This document shows, piece by piece, positions 1-5,855 of a DNA stretch of 9,649 bases. Below the pieces are notes generated by a model, which was given only the letters and a program-made list of their open reading frames with translations, made no database searches and was not told where the DNA came from. Origin of the DNA: Deltaproteobacteria bacterium (GTDB lineage Bacteria > Desulfobacterota > Desulfobulbia > Desulfobulbales > VMSU01); contig JAJYJA010000089.1 in assembly GCA_021789795.1 (NCBI GenBank), positions 1 to 9,649 of the forward strand, given 5' to 3'. Within the stretch, counting starts at the first letter, position 1. Every line of letters starts with the position of its first letter. Both the position numbers and the translations under genes were made by a program.

Positions 1-154
1 GACCGATGCGATGGGCCCGGTCGGAGGCCTGATCCTCCACCGCCGGGTTCCACCAGGGATCCATGTGGATGACGTAGTCCGCCGCCGTCAGATTGAGGCC
101 GCTGCCCCCGGCCTTCAAGCTGATCAGGAAGACATCGCCCTGGCCGGCCTGAAA
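1..154 (-). pseudogene. SNF2-family helicase, C-terminal fragment (5'-truncated, runs off the window)
   Basis: Read on the minus strand, this stretch encodes a textbook SNF2/Rad54-like helicase segment. It runs from FQAGQGDVFLISLKAGG (motif V region, SLKAGGSGLNLT) through DPWWNPAVE to QASDRAHRIG (motif VI), and the next partial codon is compatible with the expected Q. SNF2 ATPases are ATP-driven DNA translocases and this part forms the second RecA-like lobe. Nothing resembling the helicase precedes the first conserved residue. Its Phe codon (152-154) lies in the poly-U tract of the porin terminator, and the same frame meets a TGA at 200-202. No start codon with a ribosome binding site is present, so motifs I-IV are missing here. 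The downstream end lies outside the window. This could be a gene remnant after a rearrangement or an assembly join. The family call is secure; the pseudogene status is inferred. Confidence 0.75.
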
Positions 155-201
155 AAGGAGACGCCCCGTGCGGACGGCAGAGGCCGTCCGCACGGGGCGT
201 C
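152..201 (-). terminator. Rho-independent terminator of the cytochrome-porin operon
   Basis: The arms 160-178 and 183-201 are perfectly complementary over 19 bp, very GC-rich, and closed by a 4-base loop (179-182). On the minus strand the stem is followed by TCC and then five T residues (152-156), so it terminates leftward transcription. It starts about 13 bases after the porin stop codon. The plus-strand exit has no T-run, so it should work in one direction only. Confidence 0.9.
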
Positions 202-214
202 AAGAGGAGGGGGA

Positions 215-1705
215 TTAGAAGCGGCAGTCCATCAGCAGGTAGGCGTTGCGCAGCTCCTCCGAGGAGTCGCCGGGGTCGCCGATCTGAAAGCCGCTCAACC
301 CGTGGCTGTACTTGGCAAAGGTATAGCCGATGCGGGCGAACAGGTACTCGTTGAAGGGCTGGATGTAGTAGAGGTCATAGACATCGCCCCGGATGGCCAG
401 CTTGTTGTAGAGCTCGGTGCTGCCCGAGGTGAAGCTGAACCAGTACTCCGAGCCGTGGTTGAACTCGAAGCCCAGCTTGGGTTTGTTGAACGGGACGTAG
501 GGTATGGTGTAGGCCAGGCCGGTATAGACCGCCCAGCCCGAGTGGCTGGAGGAGCCGTCGTTATCCAGGAGGCCCATATTCCCCATCGGGGTGGGGATCG
601 TCTGGCCGTTGGGATGGGTGCGATCCAGCCCCAGGGACAGGAAGGCGTCGAAGTTGCTCTTCATGATCTTCATGGCCTGGAGGTGGAGGCCGTAGAGGTC
701 GATATCGCCCAGATTGGCCTTGGCGTTTTGATTCTGGAACAAATCGGTGAAGTTGGCGGCCATGTCCTTGGCCTTGAGGGCGCTCAGCACCAGGAGCGAG
801 TCGTTGACCCCCGGGAGCTGGGTCTCGAAGAAGGTGGCGAAGACGTTGGTGTCGTCTAAGCCGCCCGGGGAATCCAGGTAGGCGTTGACCGTGTCGCTGT
901 CCTGGTAGGCCTTGCCCCAGGCGAAGCGCAGCCCGGAGTCCTTCCAGCCGATGTAGCGCTCAAGCCCCAGGGTGGCCACCACCCCGTCCGCCTCGCCGTC
1001 GAAGAGCAGCGAGGGATAGGTGGACTGGCGCTTGCGGTTCTCCTTGATCTCGTCAGGCGGGCCTTCGGAAGAGGGATGGCGGCCGAAGGTGATGGCGAGC
1101 GGCACCGAAAGCCCCTCCGGCACCCAATCGATGTAGGCCCGGTCCAGCTTGACGTTGCTGCCGTCCGGCAGGTGGGCGCTGTTCGAGTCGCCGATCACGT
1201 CCGGGTTGGGGGAGGCGCTGTCGGAGAAATCCTTGTAGGCGGTCAGCCGGCCGGTGAATTTGAGGTTTTTCAGCAGCTCGGCGTCCATGTTGAGCCGGAA
1301 GCGGTTGGTCCAACTGTTGTCGTTGCTCTCCTGGTGCCCGGGGGCCATCGGGGTGTTGGTGCTGAAATACTGGTGATCCTTGACGTGGAAGTTGTCCACC
1401 CGGGTGCGCAGCTCGGCGCCCAGGTTGATCTTGTCCTTCAAGGTCTTGGTCTGCACCTGGTCCAAGGTGTCGTAGATCGAGTCCACGTCCTTTTTCAGCT
1501 TGCTGTCCGGCAGGGCGGCGGTGGCCGGCTTCCCGGAAGGACTTTGCTTCTCGTGCTCCAGCGCGTCCACCCGGCTCTGCAGGGCCTTTAGCTGGTTGAC
1601 GATCGCCTGGTAGTCGGCGGCGGGCAGGGTCACGGTCTGGGGCTCGGCCAGGGCGCTGCCACACCACAAAAAGACAGCGGCGGCGGTAAGCAGGGTCTTC
1701 TTCAT
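215..1705 (-). CDS. Outer-membrane porin-like beta-barrel protein (DUF3373-type)
   Basis: A 496-residue exported protein. The start was placed at MKKTLLTAAAV because AAGGAG (1716-1721) lies about 10 bases upstream; eight earlier in-frame codons have no such support. Residues 1-20 form a signal peptide with an ALA cleavage site before EPQ. Residues ~25-50 and ~70-95 are helical and heptad-like (QLKALQSRVDALEHEK), typical of porins with an N-terminal coiled coil. The rest alternates polar and aromatic/hydrophobic residues as beta strands do, with motifs such as NRFRLNMDAELLKNLKFTGRL and FGRHPSSEGPP, and it ends in Phe (MDCRF), the usual C-terminal signature of BAM-assembled barrels. The overall look matches the DUF3373 family of proteobacterial outer-membrane proteins. 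It lies 52 bases after the cytochrome gene, so the two are probably cotranscribed. The substrate cannot be read from the sequence. Family call is from memory. Confidence 0.85.
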   Translation of the reverse strand: MKKTLLTAAAVFLWCGSALAEPQTVTLPAADYQAIVNQLKALQSRVDALEHEKQSPSGKPATAALPDSKLKKDVDSIYDTLDQVQTKTLKDKINLGAELRTRVDNFHVKDHQYFSTNTPMAPGHQESNDNSWTNRFRLNMDAELLKNLKFTGRLTAYKDFSDSASPNPDVIGDSNSAHLPDGSNVKLDRAYIDWVPEGLSVPLAITFGRHPSSEGPPDEIKENRKRQSTYPSLLFDGEADGVVATLGLERYIGWKDSGLRFAWGKAYQDSDTVNAYLDSPGGLDDTNVFATFFETQLPGVNDSLLVLSALKAKDMAANFTDLFQNQNAKANLGDIDLYGLHLQAMKIMKSNFDAFLSLGLDRTHPNGQTIPTPMGNMGLLDNDGSSSHSGWAVYTGLAYTIPYVPFNKPKLGFEFNHGSEYWFSFTSGSTELYNKLAIRGDVYDLYYIQPFNEYLFARIGYTFAKYSHGLSGFQIGDPGDSSEELRNAYLLMDCRF

Positions 1706-1757
1706 CGTCTTTCTTCTCCTTAAGCGCAAAAGGGATATGATGTCGGCAGGCGACGTG

Positions 1758-2066
1758 TTATTTGGGGATGACAGCGGTGGCGGGCTGATCGCTGTCCGCC
1801 GCGTGGCTGGAGATGAAGTCCAGGATCTGCTTCATGTCCGCCTCCGCGATGCCGGTGTCCACCGGATGGCGGCCCCGGGCGAAGTAGTTAACCCATACCT
1901 GGCCCGCCTTGTCGGCGGGGTTGATGACCGACGCCTTGCCGCCCGACTTGTGGCAGGCGCCGCATTTTTCGAGAAACATGGCCTGTCCGTCCGCCGCCGC
2001 GGTCGAGGCGGCGGCGAGGATGCCGAGCACGATGCCGGCCGATAGTCGCCTGTAGGGTCTCTTCAC
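1758..2066 (-). CDS. Small periplasmic monoheme c-type cytochrome
   Basis: A 102-residue protein with a GTG start preceded by a purine-rich AGGAGGAGACAGGAAA stretch. Residues 1-25 form a Sec signal peptide (KRPYRR, a hydrophobic core, then an STAAA site). One CXXCH haem-attachment motif, CGACH, sits at residues 35-39 right after the signal peptide, in the usual N-terminal context of class I cytochromes (GQAMFLEKCGACHKSGG). The C-terminal helix QILDFISSHA closes the fold. The usual distal ligand in small class I cytochromes is a Met in a G-x-x-x-M-P context; here that place reads GRHP, so His67 is the likeliest alternative, with Met78 also possible. The protein would carry single electrons in the periplasm. 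It precedes the porin by 52 bases, which suggests a linked role, but no oxidase or reductase is nearby to name the partner. The cytochrome call is firm; the pathway is unknown. Confidence 0.88.
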   Translation of the reverse strand: MKRPYRRLSAGIVLGILAAASTAAADGQAMFLEKCGACHKSGGKASVINPADKAGQVWVNYFARGRHPVDTGIAEADMKQILDFISSHAADSDQPATAVIPK

Positions 2067-2152
2067 TTTCCTGTCTCCTCCTGGTTGATTTTGCTATTTT
2101 CGCCTGTTGGGCAATAGGGGTTCGGTTAGGTGGTCAGAATGTAGGTCAAACC
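2067..2152 (-). promoter_or_regulatory. Probable leader and promoter region of the cytochrome-porin operon
   Basis: These 86 bases lie between the palindromic repeat and the cytochrome start and are clearly more AT-rich than the coding DNA around them. On the minus strand a TTGACC (2144-2149) resembles a sigma-70 -35 box, but no good -10 box follows at 16-18 bases. The ribosome binding purine stretch is at about 2070-2085. I see no inverted-repeat operator. The promoter position is a guess from location. Confidence 0.3.
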
Positions 2153-2307
2153 TTGATGGCGTCGCAAAAAGACCGATCTACTGCGGCGCGTGGCGGTTTG
2201 GCTCGTTCGGCATACCATCTGTATGGCCTCACTCGCCAAACACACCCCGCTCCTTGTATATCGGCCCTTTTGCTTAGCCATCGGCTGCCTTTTTGCGAGA
2301 TCATCAA
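2153..2307. repeat. Palindromic MITE-like intergenic repeat element
   Basis: The ends 2153-2171 and 2289-2307 are inverted copies matching at 16 of 19 bases (TTGATG...TCGCAAAAAG), with an uninterrupted 10-bp core 2162-2171 / 2289-2298. Inside, GTTTGGC (2196-2202) pairs with GCCAAAC (2235-2241). Within that, GGCATA (2209-2214) can pair with TATGGCC (2222-2228), and CCGAT (2173-2177) with ATCGG (2280-2284). The whole unit can therefore fold into a long imperfect cruciform. It has no protein of its own; a short open frame across it has no family likeness. A 3-bp ACC flanks both ends, and a 10-bp TCAAACCTTG occurs at 2146-2155 and 2304-2313, which may be a target duplication. It resembles the Lys-rich CGCAAAAAG-ended palindromes common in deltaproteobacterial genomes; that likeness is from memory and unverified. 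Its right arm contains the chemoreceptor stop codons. Confidence 0.7.
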
Positions 2308-3971
2308 ACCTTGGTCAGGGCCGTGACGGGGCTCGGCCCCTCCCCCATCAAGGCCGACAACCCCTCGACGTATGATTCCAGCCGGCGGGCCTGGGCCTGC
2401 ATGGTCTCGGCGGCGGCGGCCAGCTCCTCGGAACTGGCGGCGTTGTTCTGCGAGGTCTCGTCGATGTAGCCGACCGCCTTCTTCACCGTCGCCACCCCCG
2501 AGGCCTGTTCCTGACTGGCCACCGCGATCTCGGCGATCATCCTGGCGATTTTCTCGGAGCTGACGGCAATCTCCTCGTAGGCCGCCGAGGTCTGCGCGGC
2601 AAGCTGATTTCCGCCCTGCACCTTGGCCGCCGAGTCCTCGATCAGCCGGTTGGTCTCCCCGGCGGCCTCGGAAGAACGGGCCGCCAGGCTCCGCACCTCG
2701 GCGGCGACCACCGCGAAACCCGCCCCCGCCTCCCCGGCCCGGGCGGCCTCCACCGCCGCGTTTAAGGCCAGGAGGTTGGTCTGAAAGGCGATCTGCTCGA
2801 TGGTCTTGATGATCTCGAAGGTCTGCCCGTTGGCCTTGGTGATCGCCGACATGGACTGCGACATCTGGCGCATGGAGCCCGCCCCCTTGAGCACCGAGGC
2901 CTCGGAGGCCTTCATCAGGGCATTAGCGGCCCCGGCGTTGTCGGCGCTCTGCTTGGTCATGGCGGTCATCTCCTCCAGCGAGGCGGCGATCTCCTCCAAC
3001 GACGAGGCCTGGGTGGAGGCGGAGTCGGAGAGCGACTGGCTGGTTTGGGCCACACTCGCCGCCGCCTCCGCCACCTCCTCGAAGCTCTGCCGGATGCCGG
3101 TGGCGATGGCGGTCATGATCGAATTTAGGCTGCGGCTTAAAATCACGGTCAGGATGATGCCGAGCAGGAGGGCGCAGAGGCTGACCATGAACAACAGGGA
3201 GTTGGCCCGCCCCACCTTGCCTAGGGTGGCGGCGCGGATATCCCGCAACTCGGATCGGTCTTGGGTGATGGAGTGCTTCTGGTAGCCGTAGAGGGCCTTT
3301 AAGGCGTCGGCCAGGGCCTGGTTGGTATCGCTCTCAAGCTTCAAGAACACCGAGGTGTAACCGGTCCAGACATCGCCGTAGTCCTCGATGGCGATCTTAA
3401 GCTTATCCCCCTTGGGCAGTGACTGATCCAGGGCGTCCAGTTCCTGGGCCAGGGCTTTCTGGTTCTCGGGCCTAGGCTCGGCCATGTCGTTGCCCACCCT
3501 GGCCATGGTCTCCATGATCGCCCCCGCCTTGTCACTGCCGGCGGCCAGGGCGTAGAGGTTCTTCTGGGCCGAAAGAAAGGCCTTTTTGCTCTTGTCCAGG
3601 CTGGCAAAGCGCACCTGCGCCGCCTGGGTCAGTTGCTGAAGTTTCATGATGTCCTTGACCGCCGCCGTCTCCTGGCGGGCGTCCAGGGCCTCCTTGATCT
3701 TCAGCAAGGCGGCGCTGGCCTCCTGGAAGTTTTTCTCGCCCGCCTGGCTGAAGTAACGACTCACCGTCCGCTGGGTGTCGGAGATGAGGTTGGCGAGCTC
3801 GGTCTCGGCGGTGATGGTCCGGTCGGACTTGTCGATCAGCTGCACCACCACCCGCTCCAGCAGCAGCAGGTTGCGGTAGGAAAACAGGGCCACCCCGCCC
3901 AAAAAGACCAGCACGATGACCGGGGGAATGGCGATTCTTTGCTTGAGTGTCAGGTTGGTAAATGATACCAT
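2304..3971 (-). CDS. Methyl-accepting chemotaxis protein, HAMP-poor
   Basis: A 555-residue transmembrane chemoreceptor that would control a CheA kinase through CheW. The start MVSFTNLTLKQ was chosen because GAGG lies 7 bases upstream; an earlier in-frame ATG lacks that. Segment 14-32 is the first membrane helix, and 33-257 is a mostly helical periplasmic sensor region with no Cache-like motif, perhaps a long four-helix bundle. The second membrane helix spans 258-279. After SRSL (279-282) the usual ~50-residue HAMP domain with its DEIG-type motif is not recognisable; the chain passes quickly into the signalling coiled coil (about 300-540). The highly conserved hairpin tip is intact at about 388-430 (IEQIAFQTNLLALNAAVEAA, then RAGEAGAGFAVVAAEVRSLA). 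Glu/Gln/Ala-rich methylation helices flank it. There is no C-terminal CheR-docking pentapeptide. The gene ends with tandem TGA codons that overlap the palindromic repeat. The ligand is unknown. Confidence 0.93.
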   Translation of the reverse strand: MVSFTNLTLKQRIAIPPVIVLVFLGGVALFSYRNLLLLERVVVQLIDKSDRTITAETELANLISDTQRTVSRYFSQAGEKNFQEASAALLKIKEALDARQETAAVKDIMKLQQLTQAAQVRFASLDKSKKAFLSAQKNLYALAAGSDKAGAIMETMARVGNDMAEPRPENQKALAQELDALDQSLPKGDKLKIAIEDYGDVWTGYTSVFLKLESDTNQALADALKALYGYQKHSITQDRSELRDIRAATLGKVGRANSLLFMVSLCALLLGIILTVILSRSLNSIMTAIATGIRQSFEEVAEAAASVAQTSQSLSDSASTQASSLEEIAASLEEMTAMTKQSADNAGAANALMKASEASVLKGAGSMRQMSQSMSAITKANGQTFEIIKTIEQIAFQTNLLALNAAVEAARAGEAGAGFAVVAAEVRSLAARSSEAAGETNRLIEDSAAKVQGGNQLAAQTSAAYEEIAVSSEKIARMIAEIAVASQEQASGVATVKKAVGYIDETSQNNAASSEELAAAAETMQAQARRLESYVEGLSALMGEGPSPVTALTKV

Positions 3972-4063
3972 GCGGTTACCTCGAAAGGCGCCTGCGGCCT
4001 GTCGCTGCGCCAAAATTGATCAACGGCCACGACCGATTATGACCATAGGCCACCATTCAGAAA

Positions 4064-4093
4064 AGCCTAGGGGAATTGTAGTCAGGCTGTCAA
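4064..4093 (-). promoter_or_regulatory. Candidate sigma-70 promoter for the chemoreceptor gene
   Basis: On the minus strand a perfect TTGACA -35 box (4088-4093) is followed after 18 bases by TAGGCT (4064-4069), which matches the -10 consensus only at the key first, second and last positions. It would give a leader of roughly 85 bases before the chemoreceptor start. A second -10-like CATAAT lies further downstream. Overlaps the region where the divergent kinase promoter must lie. Confidence 0.35.
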
Positions 4094-4095
4094 CC

Positions 4096-4101
4096 TAAAA
4101 T
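4096..4101 (+). promoter_or_regulatory. Candidate -10 element for the kinase-rsmI-ABC cluster
   Basis: TAAAAT lies in an AT-rich pocket about 55 bases before the kinase start. No -35 box sits at the standard distance; TTGTAG (4076-4081) is only 14 bases away. If used, it overlaps the -35 side of the divergent chemoreceptor promoter, so the two could interfere with or be coregulated by one factor. Confidence 0.25.
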
Positions 4102-4117
4102 TTTTCACTCCCCCTTT

Positions 4118-4135
4118 CCGGACCCATCCGTCCGG
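4118..4135 (+). other. Small hairpin in the kinase leader
   Basis: CCGGAC (4118-4123) and GTCCGG (4130-4135) form a perfect 6-bp stem around a 6-base loop, just before the ribosome binding purines GGAGGGG (4141-4147). No T-run follows, so it is not an intrinsic terminator. It may affect translation or mRNA stability, or may be a protein site. Confidence 0.35.
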
Positions 4136-4156
4136 GGCAGGGAGGGGATCAAGGGC

Positions 4157-4936
4157 ATGGACTGGGAAACGGCATTTTGCAGACAGTATCAGGACGCCTG
4201 CACCGGCAAACTGCTGCGGGGCATCCTCCACAACCTAAACGGTGCCAACCAGGCCTTCTACCTGCAAGCCGCGCTGCTGAGGAGCATGTTCTCCCAGGCG
4301 GAACGGTTCATGGAGGAGGCGGCGGCCGTCTGCCCCCGCACCGACTGTGGTCTCCCCGCCCTGCGGGAGCTGCTCGCCAAACGGGCGCTGATGGTGGAGC
4401 AGATGGAGGACAAGCTCGAAACCAGCCGGCGGATCGTCTCCCGCACCATGCCCCTCGCCCACCTCTACGGGCTAACTCAAGACATCGAGGTGCCCCTGGC
4501 CACCATCGTCGGACTGGAGATGGAGCTGCTCACCGCCGACGCCTTCTTCAAGCACAAGATCGACAAGCAGGTGGAGATCGACCTCGACCTCCCCCCCCTG
4601 CGCCACCACTGCGTCGATGTCCACCTGATCCTCTTCACCCTGCTGGAAAACGCCGTTACCGCCCTGGCCGACTCCCCCGCCCCGGCCCTGCGCCTTAACC
4701 TCCGACGCTCGGGGGCCCTGCTGGTCATCGAGGTGCGGGATTCCGGCCCCGGCCTGGCGCCCGAGGCGGCGGCCCGGATATTCGAGCCCTTCTTCTCCAC
4801 CCGCGAGGGCGCCCTGGGGGTGGGGCTCTTCCTGGCCCAAAAGACCGCCCATGCCTTAGGCGGTGGGATTGGGGTGGAAAGCCGGCCCGGCGATACCCGC
4901 TTCACCGTCTCCCTGCCGCTTGCGGAGCTGACCTGA
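4157..4936 (+). CDS. Soluble sensor histidine kinase, no sensor or membrane domain
   Basis: A 259-residue cytoplasmic kinase with no membrane helix and no PAS or GAF domain. The phospho-acceptor is probably His25 in LLRGILHNLNGANQAF, a variant H-box (HNLNG instead of the usual HE[LF]RTP). A helical stretch from about 35 to 105 follows, which would complete the dimerisation hairpin; it holds Cys59 and Cys64 in CPRTDC. The GHKL ATPase domain occupies about 110-255 with all the expected boxes: N-box TLLENAVTAL (161-170), G1 DSGPGL (195-200), F-box FEPFFST (209-215) and G2 GALGVGLFLAQ (218-228). ATP binding and autophosphorylation should therefore be intact. GGAGG lies 11 bases before the ATG. 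No response regulator is encoded beside it, so it is an orphan kinase. It ends one base before rsmI, and is divergent from the chemoreceptor gene, which may hint at shared control. Confidence 0.87.
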   Translation: MDWETAFCRQYQDACTGKLLRGILHNLNGANQAFYLQAALLRSMFSQAERFMEEAAAVCPRTDCGLPALRELLAKRALMVEQMEDKLETSRRIVSRTMPLAHLYGLTQDIEVPLATIVGLEMELLTADAFFKHKIDKQVEIDLDLPPLRHHCVDVHLILFTLLENAVTALADSPAPALRLNLRRSGALLVIEVRDSGPGLAPEAAARIFEPFFSTREGALGVGLFLAQKTAHALGGGIGVESRPGDTRFTVSLPLAELT

Positions 4937-4937
4937 A

Positions 4938-5813
4938 ATGACGCCAGTCAGTAAGCGGCCTTCTCCGTCGCCCCCGGCGGGCGGGGTGCTGTATCTGGTC
5001 GCCACCCCGATCGGCAACCTGGATGACATCACCTTGCGGGCGCTGACGGTCCTGCGGGAGGCCGACCTGATCGCCTGCGAGGACACCCGCCACACCAGGA
5101 AACTGCTGTCCCATTTCCAGATCGCCACCCCCCTGACCAGCTATTACCGGGAAAAGGAGGTCGTCAAGACCGGGGAGATCATCTTGGCCCTGGAGGCGGG
5201 CAAGCGGGTGGCCCTGGTCTCCGACGCCGGCTCGCCCTGTCTCTCCGACCCCGGATTCGTGCTGGTAAACGAGGCCCAGTCCCGGGGCCTTAAGGTGGCC
5301 ACGGTGCCCGGGCCCTCGGCGCTCGTCGCCGCCATCGGCCTCTCCGGGATGCGGGCCGAGCGCTTCCTGTTTGCCGGCTTTCCACCCGCCCGAGGCGCCG
5401 AACGCCGCCGGGCCTTGCAATCCTTAGCCGCCCAGACCTGCCTTTTGGTGTTCTACGAATCGCCGCACCGGCTGGCCGCCACCCTGGCCGACTGCCTGGA
5501 GGTCTTGGGCGACCGGCCCGCCGCCCTGTGCAAGGAGCTGACCAAGATTCACGAACGCTGCCTGCGGGGCACGCTCTCCGGGCTGACCCACGCGCTGACC
5601 GGGGAGTTGACGCGGGGGGAGTTCGTGCTGCTGGTGGCGGGGGCGGAAGAGAAGGCGGCCCCGATGGGGGATGCCGACCTGGCCGCCCTGCTCGCCTGGC
5701 ACCGGGAAGAGGCCGGGCTGTCGCTCAAGGAGACGGTGGCCAAGGTGGCGGCCGAGCTTAACCTGCCGCGCTCCCAGGTTTACCGGGCGGCGCTGGCGGT
5801 GTGGGGCAAGTGA
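4938..5813 (+). CDS. rsmI: 16S rRNA (cytidine(1402)-2'-O)-methyltransferase RsmI
   Basis: RsmI uses S-adenosylmethionine to methylate the 2'-O of C1402 in the decoding centre of 16S rRNA; with RsmH (N4-methylation of the same base) it tunes start-codon choice and fidelity. The protein has 291 residues, close to the ~286 of the E. coli enzyme. Family signatures of the tetrapyrrole-methylase fold are plain: LYLVATPIGNLDDITLRAL near residues 18-36, ACEDTRHTRKLL, the glycine-rich VSDAGSPCLSDPG, VPGPSA, FLFAGFPP and VFYESPHR, and CKELTKIHE. The C-terminal 50 residues (SLKETVAKVAAELNLPRSQVYRAAL) form the helical helix-turn-helix-like tail common in this family. It has a ~16-residue Pro/Ser-rich extension before the first strand. 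The start lies one base after the kinase stop, with a GGAG inside the kinase gene serving as ribosome binding site, so the two are probably translationally coupled. Confidence 0.96.
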   Translation: MTPVSKRPSPSPPAGGVLYLVATPIGNLDDITLRALTVLREADLIACEDTRHTRKLLSHFQIATPLTSYYREKEVVKTGEIILALEAGKRVALVSDAGSPCLSDPGFVLVNEAQSRGLKVATVPGPSALVAAIGLSGMRAERFLFAGFPPARGAERRRALQSLAAQTCLLVFYESPHRLAATLADCLEVLGDRPAALCKELTKIHERCLRGTLSGLTHALTGELTRGEFVLLVAGAEEKAAPMGDADLAALLAWHREEAGLSLKETVAKVAAELNLPRSQVYRAALAVWGK

Positions 5814-5855
5814 GCCGGGCCGGATCGTCAAACACAACCAAATAGGAACTCCATC

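Noticed and set aside
11..859. Long plus-strand open frame over the SNF2 fragment and the porin gene.
   Set aside because: It is antisense to a well-supported porin and reads as Gly/Val/Gln-rich low-complexity protein with no domain, as expected from the complementary strand of GC-rich coding DNA.
1643..1705. Porin N-terminus as a lipoprotein signal because of a Cys at residue 15.
   Set aside because: The residues before the Cys (FLW) do not form a lipobox, and a good ALA cleavage site follows at residue 20.
2153..2307. Palindrome read as a CRISPR repeat or as a standard Rho-independent terminator.
   Set aside because: There is one copy, no spacer pattern, and the T-run is inside the stem arm rather than after the hairpin; a MITE/REP-like element fits better.
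2190..2375. Small plus-strand open frame of 61 codons across the palindromic repeat.
   Set aside because: No convincing ribosome binding site, no family likeness, and it crosses the repeat and the end of the chemoreceptor gene on the opposite strand.
4118..4135. Leader hairpin as a transcription attenuator or riboswitch.
   Set aside because: The stem is only 6 bp, no U-run follows, and there is no alternative pairing or conserved aptamer motif visible.
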